Source of the DNA: Chitinophaga niabensis
GTDB lineage: Bacteria > Bacteroidota > Bacteroidia > Chitinophagales > Chitinophagaceae
NCBI RefSeq assembly: GCF_039545795.1
Contig: NZ_CP154260.1
Location: 4,345,001-4,409,000 of the forward strand
Direction: 5' to 3'
Length of the DNA stretch: 64,000 nucleotides
Positions 44,123 through 51,043 of the stretch are shown here, piece after piece. The translations under genes and the position numbers were made by a program. The notes below the pieces were generated by a model, which was given only the letters and a program-made list of their open reading frames with translations, made no database searches and was not told the DNA's origin. How positions within the stretch are numbered: the stretch's first letter is position 1; the number at the start of each line of letters is the position of its first letter.

Positions 44123-45367
44123 ATGGATGTTTTACGTATAACCACTTCAGGTAGTGTGGATGATGGAAAGAGTACGCTCATCGGCCGTTTGCTGTTTGAC
44201 ACTAAATCCATCACCCAGGATAAAATGGAAGCCCTCACAGCTGCAAGCAAACGCAAGGGCCTGGATTTTACAGACCTCTCCCTCCTCACAGATGGCCTTA
44301 TCGCTGAACGTGAACAGGGCATCACCATTGATGTGGCACACATTTACTTCTCTACGCCTAACCGCAAATACATTATTGCAGATACGCCCGGCCACTTTGA
44401 ATACACCCGTAACATGGTTACCGGCGCGTCCACTGCACAGGTATCACTCATCCTGATCGATGCAAGGAAAGGTATTGTTGAACAAACTTACCGCCACTTC
44501 TTCATTGCCTGCATGCTGCGCATTCCGCACCTGGTAGTATGTATCAATAAAATGGACCTCGTGGAATATGATGAGGCCCGCTTTAACCAGATCACGGAAG
44601 ATTTTCAGCAATTGCTGAAAGGCTCTTTCTATGAAGATAAAGAAGTGAAGTTCATCCCCATCTCTTCTCTCTACGGAGAAAATGTGGTAACAAGAACAGA
44701 AAAGATCAGCTGGTACAAAAGCCTGCCCCTGCTGGAATACCTGGAAGAAATTGAACTGGATGCAACAGATCGTCAGCATCCTGCGCGTTTCCCCGTACAG
44801 TATGTGATCCGCCCTAAAACAGAGCTGCATCACGACTTCCGCGGTTTCGCCGGAAAGGTGGCCAGCGGCAGTTTTCATGTAGGTGCGGAAATTGTTTCCC
44901 TGCCCAATGGTCAGCGCAGTAAGATCAAATCAATTGAAAAGTTTGAACAGCAACTGGATGCGGCACATGCTACAGAAAGTGTGGTGATCACGCTGGAAGA
45001 TGAAATAGATATCAGTCGTGGTAACCTGCTGGTAACACCGGATAACATTCCGGAAGGCCGCAAGGAGATTGTTGCACACATCTGCTGGATGGACCAGCAA
45101 AAACTCAGTGCAGGTAAAACCTACCTGTTGCAGCATGGTGCCAACCGCATCAAAGCAAAAGTGCAGCAACTGCATAACGTGGTAGAAGTGACCACTAACC
45201 GTGTAGAGGAGAAAACGGAAATGGGATTGAATGATATCGGTAAGATCACTTTAAAAACAGCCCAGCCTGTATTTGCAGATGCCTACCAGGCCAACCCCGC
45301 AAACGGCACCTTCATCCTGGTGGATGAATTCAGCAATGCAACCGTTGCGGTGGGTTTTGTGGATTAA
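44123..45367 (+). CDS. cysN: sulfate adenylyltransferase subunit 1 (GTPase)
   Basis: 414 residues, an EF-Tu-like GTPase that drives APS formation: G1 GSVDDGKSTLIGRLL, G3 DTPGHFEYTRNMVTGAS, G4 NKMDL, and the beta-barrel domains II/III after residue 220. There is no fused APS kinase domain (family fusion CysNC is about 600 aa). The operon ends at 45387-45418. Confidence 0.96.
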   Translation: MDVLRITTSGSVDDGKSTLIGRLLFDTKSITQDKMEALTAASKRKGLDFTDLSLLTDGLIAEREQGITIDVAHIYFSTPNRKYIIADTPGHFEYTRNMVTGASTAQVSLILIDARKGIVEQTYRHFFIACMLRIPHLVVCINKMDLVEYDEARFNQITEDFQQLLKGSFYEDKEVKFIPISSLYGENVVTRTEKISWYKSLPLLEYLEEIELDATDRQHPARFPVQYVIRPKTELHHDFRGFAGKVASGSFHVGAEIVSLPNGQRSKIKSIEKFEQQLDAAHATESVVITLEDEIDISRGNLLVTPDNIPEGRKEIVAHICWMDQQKLSAGKTYLLQHGANRIKAKVQQLHNVVEVTTNRVEEKTEMGLNDIGKITLKTAQPVFADAYQANPANGTFILVDEFSNATVAVGFVD

Positions 45368-45386
45368 GCCATATGTCAACTAAAAT

Positions 45387-45418
45387 AAAAAAAGCCGGAG
45401 GTATTACTTCCGGCTTTT
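45387..45418. terminator. bidirectional terminator between cysN and a secreted protein gene
   Basis: AAAAGCCGGAGG-tatta-CTTCCGGCTTTT; convergent genes on both sides. Confidence 0.85.
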
Positions 45419-45422
45419 GCAA

Positions 45423-46985
45423 TTAATGCACATTCAACCAAACCAACTTCACATCTCTCCTGCTTTCCTGTGAGCGTTTAAGCGTTACGAGCGTATTTCT
45501 GTCTATGTCGTAGTCCGCCATAGAGAACAATGCAATATGTCTTTGTTTCTTTTCCACATCAACGGGGAACACCACATTCCTTGCAGGAATGATCTCCTTT
45601 CCTTCCAACGCATAATAGAAACCATTGCCTTCACGGGCATCGCGCATCACCGTCAATTTTCCTTTCTCCAGTTTCTCTTTATTCTCTTCCAGGTCATTCA
45701 TCAGGATGTAATCATGTTTAGCGCCGGGAACGTAAGAGAAGAATTTATACTGATCTGAAAGATCAATTTTATCTGTGGCATTCTCGCGGTTCTTCTGATA
45801 AAAGGCTTTCATGATCAGGCCGGGATTCAATTGCCTTTTAGGCACCATCCAGGTATTGACCTCCTTCCCTTCCGCATCCATATCTATCACTGCTACGTTG
45901 GAAAGGATGGTGCTGATCACCACCGGTACACTATTCACCAACCGCACAAAATTGTCCAGCTCTTCAAACACCACGGAGTAGCCACCGTCCTTTTTAATGA
46001 ATACATTCTGCGGCACCCCTTCATAAGGTGCTTTAGGGCCAAATACTTCCAGGCTTTTCAGGTTAGCTTTATCCGGGAAGATCTCTTTGGCTGCTGCTGC
46101 TTCCATTGTACTCAATTGTACCGTGGTGAGCCAGGTGGTCATTTTTTTATCTTCTTTCTGATGCGCCTCTAAAAGGATCAGCTGGTCCGTGTATGGATTG
46201 TATTTTACAAATCCTCCCTGTACCGCTACGCCTTTAGGGAAAGAAAGGGAAGAGAAACGGAAGAAGATATGCCCTTTTTCCAGCGTTGCCAGCTTCATTT
46301 CGCTGCTGGCCACCTCATAGGCAGCATTCTGTGCCATACCGAGGATACAGAGCTTTTTATCGCCTATTACCACCATATCCCAGTACTGGAACCTTGTTTC
46401 GTTATCAGGGCCGGTAAAACGTGCACGGCTGATCTCATGATGGTCTGCTGCGTAATGCACGATCTCATATCCTGCGTCCGCCTCTTCCATGTTGGCATAC
46501 ATCCATACCGCATAGTTTTCGCTGTAGGGGTCTTTGATCACCAGGAAGTCCGAACTGCTCATTTTCTTTTTGCGGCGGTTCACTTTATCCAAATTAGCCA
46601 CCGTATCCTCCCGAAGTAATTGTCCTGTTCCGGCATCAATAGTCAGCCTCACCAGAAGGGGACGTTTGCTTTCCTTCACACTATACAGCACCGTGGCATT
46701 CCCCTGCGATTCAAAAATAGCGTCCAGGTTACCATTCCTGATATGGGCAAAAGTGGATTCCCCGGCGATGGTGTCCACCCGCCGGTGGCTGGAATCATAT
46801 AGCTGGATATTGACCCCTCTGGAGGGAAAATGTACATACAGGGTGTTGCCATTCTTCAACTGCAGGATGCGGGCAAGGCCTCCGGAAGGCTCCTCAAAGG
46901 AAGGGCTCTCTGCAATTGTCCTGATCTGGGCATGCAGCGCAAAGGGAAATACTGCCAAAAGGCAGAGGGATAAGGCTCTTCTCAT
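45423..46985 (-). CDS. exported protein, paralog A
   Basis: 520 residues: signal peptide MRRALSLCLLAVFPFALHAQ, then AESPSFEEPSGGLARILQLKNGNTLYVHF and recurring strand-rich blocks spread over the length; no catalytic motif. It is about the same length as, and clearly related to, the gene at 47254-48825 (shared AESPxFxE, LQLKNGNT/LQLTNGNT, GINVQMYDAAYK/GVNIQLYDSSHR, FFSYVPGAKHDYILMND). A beta-propeller-like fold is plausible. The start at 46985 gives a clean signal peptide; 47033 would add 16 residues. Confidence 0.75.
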   Translation of the reverse strand: MRRALSLCLLAVFPFALHAQIRTIAESPSFEEPSGGLARILQLKNGNTLYVHFPSRGVNIQLYDSSHRRVDTIAGESTFAHIRNGNLDAIFESQGNATVLYSVKESKRPLLVRLTIDAGTGQLLREDTVANLDKVNRRKKKMSSSDFLVIKDPYSENYAVWMYANMEEADAGYEIVHYAADHHEISRARFTGPDNETRFQYWDMVVIGDKKLCILGMAQNAAYEVASSEMKLATLEKGHIFFRFSSLSFPKGVAVQGGFVKYNPYTDQLILLEAHQKEDKKMTTWLTTVQLSTMEAAAAKEIFPDKANLKSLEVFGPKAPYEGVPQNVFIKKDGGYSVVFEELDNFVRLVNSVPVVISTILSNVAVIDMDAEGKEVNTWMVPKRQLNPGLIMKAFYQKNRENATDKIDLSDQYKFFSYVPGAKHDYILMNDLEENKEKLEKGKLTVMRDAREGNGFYYALEGKEIIPARNVVFPVDVEKKQRHIALFSMADYDIDRNTLVTLKRSQESRRDVKLVWLNVH

Positions 46986-47083
46986 TTTTTCATAGGATAA
47001 TACGATGTAATATACTAATAATAAATAATACATATAGGTATTATTATCCTGTATGCTAAGACAAGATAAGCCGTATATAAGTC

Positions 47084-47150
47084 GTATATAACCCGTATAT
47101 AAGCCGTATATAAGCCGTCCCTTATAGATACGGCTTATATACGGGTTATC
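47084..47150. repeat. TATATAAG(C/T)CG repeats and 18-bp palindrome arms
   Basis: Five short repeats of the form CGTATATAAGCC in tandem, and an exact inverted pair AACCCGTATATAAGCCGT (47091-47108) / ACGGCTTATATACGGGTT (47131-47148) with a 22-nt loop. It lies about 100 bp upstream of the start of paralog A and is not obviously a terminator (no T run). Probable operator or structured leader. Confidence 0.7.
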
Positions 47151-47201
47151 TATGTTTAAAAAAAGGCTTATCCTGCTAGGTTGATCCTGAGGGTTTTAAA
47201 C

Positions 47202-47240
47202 AGCAAGGGCCGGAAACGACGGTTTCCGGCCCTTGCTTTT
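47202..47240 (-). terminator. terminator of paralog B gene
   Basis: AGCAAGGGCCGGAAAC-gac-GGTTTCCGGCCCTTGCTTTT: very strong symmetric hairpin just past the stop at 47254. Confidence 0.9.
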
Positions 47241-47253
47241 ATGTCGTATAATA

Positions 47254-48825
47254 TTATTCCGGCTTCATCCACACTAATCTGGACTTACCTTTTGTAGTTT
47301 TAATGGTAACATAACTGTTCTTTGCAGCCTGGTAATCTGCAATAATGAAAATGCCCAGATTTTTCTCTTTATCATCACCGGCCGCATTGAAAAAGAGATC
47401 ACGTTCCGGGATGGTGGCTTTGCCACCCAGTTTGTAAAAATAGGCTGAACAGCCGCTCACAGACCTCATCGCACTTACCTTCCTGTTTTCTGGATCCCCA
47501 TTCTCTCCTCTGTCATTGATCAGGATATAATCCTGTGCAGGACTGCTCAGGAAATTAAAGAACTTAAACTGATTGGCATTTTCCATCCACTCGGCAGTAT
47601 GCTCCCGGAGTTTATGATAGAAAAGACCAAATTTCACTTCCGGAATGATAACTCTTTTAGGCATCATCCAGCAGCCTGTTTCTTTCCCCTGCGGGTCATA
47701 ATGGATGGCAGCGAGATCCCCCAGGGTAGTAAGGGTTCCTCTTGTACGGCCTTTTGAATCTGTTAACCACTCCACTTCATTTTCTTCAAACAGGATGTAA
47801 TAAGATCCGTCTGGTTTGAAGTATACATTTTGTGGTATACCCTCATAATTATTCTTCTTGCCGAACAATTCCCTGCTTTTCTCGTCTGCTTTTGCAAGGG
47901 AAATCTCCTTTGCTGCTGAAACCTCCTTTTTAGCCAGATCATAGGTAGACTGGAAAGTGACGGTGTGGTATCTTTTTTCTACTTTTCTTTCCACAGCCTG
48001 CAGCATGATCAATTCGTTTTTGACGCTATTGTATTTGATCAGGCCGCCTTCGATAATTTCATCTTTCGGGAATTTCAATCGCGTGATCTGGAAGCTGTTA
48101 CTGCCTTTTTCCAGTGTGGCCAGCAGCATCTCCGTTTTCCGGTCTTTGTCTTTGGTACTGGTTGCAGCTTGATAACCCAATAAATAGATCCGCTGATCAC
48201 CCATTACAACAAAATCTTTAGGGGAGAAATAGATCTCATCGCCCTGAAAGTCCGGCAGATCTGCCCGGCTGACAATATTGTTGTCCTCCCCGTAATGTAT
48301 GATCTCCAATCCGGGGTCATTCTTCTCGGTGATCACGGCAAAACATGCACTGCTGGGATCCTTTACTAAAAAGAAATCTGAACTGGAGCCATTGCTGTAA
48401 CGTTTGCCTCTGAATTTCCGCTCATCCAGGTCTACCAGTACTTCTTCCTTTTTAAGCCCGCCGTTCTTACCGTCAAAGGTGAGCCGGCGTAAAATAGGAT
48501 GCCTGTCTGTACGTTCACTAAGCAATACGGTTACATCTCCTTTTGTTTCAAAGATGCCGTCAAAATCCCCACCTCTCAGTTTGCCATATGATGGTTCAAT
48601 ATCCTTTTTTGAGATCTGCTTGTAGGCCGCATCATACATTTGTACATTAATGCCGTGCCTGATGCTGAAGTGTAAGTAGATGGTATTACCGTTTGTTAAC
48701 TGCAATACTTTGGCATATCCTTCTTCATCTTCATTGAATTCCGGGCTTTCTGCGATTGTTTTAAACTGGGCAGTTACTGCCAGGTGTATGGTTAACAACA
48801 CATACAGGGATAAAAGCTTTTTCAT
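47254..48825 (-). CDS. exported protein, paralog B
   Basis: 523 residues: signal peptide MKKLLSLYVLLTIHLAVTAQ; shares AESPEFNEDEEGYAKVLQLTNGNTIYLHF with paralog A and the same succession of strand-rich blocks (FKFFNFLSSPAQDYILINDRG). More charged and Lys-rich than paralog A. No recognised family. Encoded in the same direction, the pair is a tandem duplication with moderate divergence. The start at 48825 gives a clear signal peptide; the frame is open further upstream. Confidence 0.75.
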   Translation of the reverse strand: MKKLLSLYVLLTIHLAVTAQFKTIAESPEFNEDEEGYAKVLQLTNGNTIYLHFSIRHGINVQMYDAAYKQISKKDIEPSYGKLRGGDFDGIFETKGDVTVLLSERTDRHPILRRLTFDGKNGGLKKEEVLVDLDERKFRGKRYSNGSSSDFFLVKDPSSACFAVITEKNDPGLEIIHYGEDNNIVSRADLPDFQGDEIYFSPKDFVVMGDQRIYLLGYQAATSTKDKDRKTEMLLATLEKGSNSFQITRLKFPKDEIIEGGLIKYNSVKNELIMLQAVERKVEKRYHTVTFQSTYDLAKKEVSAAKEISLAKADEKSRELFGKKNNYEGIPQNVYFKPDGSYYILFEENEVEWLTDSKGRTRGTLTTLGDLAAIHYDPQGKETGCWMMPKRVIIPEVKFGLFYHKLREHTAEWMENANQFKFFNFLSSPAQDYILINDRGENGDPENRKVSAMRSVSGCSAYFYKLGGKATIPERDLFFNAAGDDKEKNLGIFIIADYQAAKNSYVTIKTTKGKSRLVWMKPE

Positions 48826-48881
48826 ATAAGTGTATAGGTTCGGGCGCCAATATACAATATTATATAATATATAAGGCATTA

Positions 48882-48912
48882 AAAAAAGCAGGATTTCTGG
48901 TCCTGCTTTTTA
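48882..48912 (-). terminator. terminator of epimerase gene
   Basis: AAAAAAGCAGGA-tttctgg-TCCTGCTTTTTAA just past the stop at 48915; lies in the 5' region of paralog B. Confidence 0.85.
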
Positions 48913-48914
48913 AT

Positions 48915-49874
48915 TTATTTTATTCCTTTCTGCTGTCTGAGGTTCCTGAGCATATCCTCGGTCATCTTTTCGAGGTTGAACTCCGGTTTCCAGCCCCAAT
49001 CCTGTCCGGCCAGGCCGTCATCGATACTTTGGGGCCAGCCGTTGGCAATCTGCTGGCGGTAGTCGGGTTCGTAGCTGATACTGAAAGCCGGAATATGTTG
49101 TTTGATGGCAGCGGCGATCTCTTTAGGGGAGAAGCTCATGCCAGACAGGTTATATGCAGAACGTACCTTGATCTTTGCACTATCGGCCTCCATCAGTTCA
49201 ATTGTGGCACGGATGGCATCCGGCATATACATCATCGGCAGATAGGTATCTTCTGAAAGGAAACATTTGTAGCTGCCTTCTTCCAGGGCTTCGTGGTAGA
49301 TCTCTACAGCATAATCCGTAGTACCGCCACCCGGGGCAGATTTATAGCTGATCAGGCCGGGATAACGCAGGCTGCGTACGTCTATACCATAGCGGTGGTT
49401 GTAATATTCGCACCAGCGCTCGCCGGCAAACTTACTGATACCGTAAATGGTGGTCGGCTCAATGATGGTATGCTGTGGTGTATCTTCTTTAGGTGAATTG
49501 GGGCCGAATACGGCGATGGAACTGGGCCAGTAGATCTTGTCCAGCCCCTCTTCCTTGGCAATGTCCAGCACGTTGAGCAGGCTTTGCATATTGATGTGCC
49601 AGGCCAGCAGGGGGTTCTTTTCCCCGGTAGCGGAAAGGATGGCAGCCAGCAGATAGACCTGGGTAATGTTGTGACGGATAACCAGTACATGCAGCATTTC
49701 TTTGTTCATCACGTCCAGCGACACATAAGGGCCGGTACCTTTCAGCAGGTCGTGCTCTTCGCGGAGGTCGGATGCCACTACGTTATTATCGCCATACATT
49801 TTGCGCAGGGCCAGCGTTAATTCCACGCCGATCTGGCCGCATGCGCCAATTACCAGTATCTTATCTTTCTTCAT
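48915..49874 (-). CDS. NAD-dependent epimerase/dehydratase, likely L-threonine 3-dehydrogenase
   Basis: 319 residues, extended SDR fold: KILVIGACGQIGVELTLAL nucleotide-binding loop at the start, YxxxK catalytic pair TIYGISKFAGE near residue 155, then RYPGLISYKSAPGGGTTDYAVEIYHEAL and substrate-side segments. The sequence pattern matches the short-chain L-threonine 3-dehydrogenase (UDP-glucose 4-epimerase-like) group found in Bacteroidota, which oxidises threonine to 2-amino-3-ketobutyrate; another epimerase role cannot be ruled out. The Met at 49874 is preferred over 49901. Confidence 0.8.
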   Translation of the reverse strand: MKKDKILVIGACGQIGVELTLALRKMYGDNNVVASDLREEHDLLKGTGPYVSLDVMNKEMLHVLVIRHNITQVYLLAAILSATGEKNPLLAWHINMQSLLNVLDIAKEEGLDKIYWPSSIAVFGPNSPKEDTPQHTIIEPTTIYGISKFAGERWCEYYNHRYGIDVRSLRYPGLISYKSAPGGGTTDYAVEIYHEALEEGSYKCFLSEDTYLPMMYMPDAIRATIELMEADSAKIKVRSAYNLSGMSFSPKEIAAAIKQHIPAFSISYEPDYRQQIANGWPQSIDDGLAGQDWGWKPEFNLEKMTEDMLRNLRQQKGIK

Positions 49875-49990
49875 ATTGGTGGTTGTAGATTTTGTGCCCA
49901 AATTTATGTTCCTGACACAATATTAAATGAATGGGGGATGCAAACAATGACAATACGATAACAATCCAACCTATTCTCTGTAATTAACCT

Positions 49991-49998
49991 TAATTTTG
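49991..49998 (+). promoter_or_regulatory. -7 element immediately before kdsA
   Basis: TAATTTTG ends only four bases before the kdsA ATG (50003). If used, it would give a leaderless or nearly leaderless mRNA. Confidence 0.35.
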
Positions 49999-50002
49999 CG
50001 CC

Positions 50003-50827
50003 ATGAAAACGTTAAAAGCACTATTTAAAGAACAATACAATCCTGAAAACTTCTTTCTTATTGCTGGTCCCTGTGTGATCGAAGACGAAGACCTGGTGAT
50101 GGGCATCGCTGAAAAAGTATCTGCTATCTGCAAAAGGCTGAATATTCCTTACGTGTTTAAAGCATCTTACCGTAAAGCCAACAGAACAAGTATCAATTCC
50201 TTTACCGGTATTGGTGATGTGGAGGGGCTGGACCTTTTGCAGAAAGTAGGACAAACCTTTAACCTCCCTGTTACTTCAGATATTCACTCCGCTGCAGAAG
50301 CTGCTATGGCTGCTGCTTATGTGGATGTATTACAGATCCCTGCCTTCCTTTGCCGCCAGACGGATATTTTACTGGCTGCTGCGGATACCGGCAAGTTTGT
50401 GAATGTGAAGAAAGGGCAGTTCGCCAGTGGGGAAGCCATGAAGTTTGCGGTAGAGAAGATTGAGCAGGCAGGTAATAAACATGTGATGCTTACAGAAAGG
50501 GGCACTACTTTCGGGTACCAGGATCTTGTGGTGGATTATCGTAATATTCCCATCATGAAAGAACTGGGCGTTCCGGTGATCATGGATTGCACACACTCAT
50601 TGCAGCAACCTAACCAAACATCCGGTGTTACCGGCGGTAATCCCAAAATGATCGGCACTATTGCCAAAGCGGCAATTGCTACCGGTGCAAATGGTTTGTT
50701 CATTGAAACACATCCTGAGCCGGCAAAAGCTAAATCAGACGGTGCCAATGTACTCCGGCTTGATCTGCTGGAACCATTGCTGGAAGAGCTGGTCCGGATC
50801 AGGGAAGCGGTGTATGTGAAAGCGTAG
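50003..50827 (+). CDS. kdsA: 3-deoxy-8-phosphooctulonate synthase
   Basis: Condenses PEP with arabinose 5-phosphate to KDO-8-phosphate, for the inner core of lipopolysaccharide. The 274-residue TIM barrel starts FFLIAGPCVIEDEDLV; the Cys of AGPC places it in the metal-dependent class (metal-free enzymes have Asn here). Further: YVFKASYRKANRTS, DIHS, FLCRQTDILLAAA, VNVKKGQFASG, VIMDCTHSLQQPN and ETHPEPAKAKSDGAN. Monocistronic; a separate repeat region and terminator follow (50887-51006). Confidence 0.95.
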   Translation: MKTLKALFKEQYNPENFFLIAGPCVIEDEDLVMGIAEKVSAICKRLNIPYVFKASYRKANRTSINSFTGIGDVEGLDLLQKVGQTFNLPVTSDIHSAAEAAMAAAYVDVLQIPAFLCRQTDILLAAADTGKFVNVKKGQFASGEAMKFAVEKIEQAGNKHVMLTERGTTFGYQDLVVDYRNIPIMKELGVPVIMDCTHSLQQPNQTSGVTGGNPKMIGTIAKAAIATGANGLFIETHPEPAKAKSDGANVLRLDLLEPLLEELVRIREAVYVKA

Positions 50828-50886
50828 GAACTGAACACCTGCGCTGCTGTAAGTAATACCGAATGTAAAACATAATGCAGCCCAGG

Positions 50887-50973
50887 CAGTATCAAATGCT
50901 GAAGATCTGCCACTATATGCAAAACATATCGCAGTATCAAACGCTGAAGTTCTGCAACCATATTCAAAACAAA
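50887..50973 (+). repeat. 46-bp imperfect direct repeats after kdsA
   Basis: CAGTATCAAATGCTGAAG (50887-) and CAGTATCAAACGCTGAAG (50932-) each continue with similar (T/A)TCTGC...CAAAACA; a partial third copy precedes them. Function unknown; possibly decayed terminators or small RNA relics. Confidence 0.5.
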
Positions 50974-51006
50974 GGGCCGTTATCAAAACTGATACGGCCC
51001 TTTTTA
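50971..51006. terminator. terminator between kdsA and secreted protein gene
   Basis: AAAGGGCCGTTATC-aaaact-GATACGGCCCTTTTT; serves both convergent genes. Confidence 0.85.
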
Positions 51007-51043
51007 GTTGCTCTAAGATTCATTACTTTCCTGATACCTCCTC

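Noticed and set aside
50536..50967. Minus-strand frame behind kdsA
   Set aside because: Overlaps kdsA and the 46-bp repeats; no family feature.
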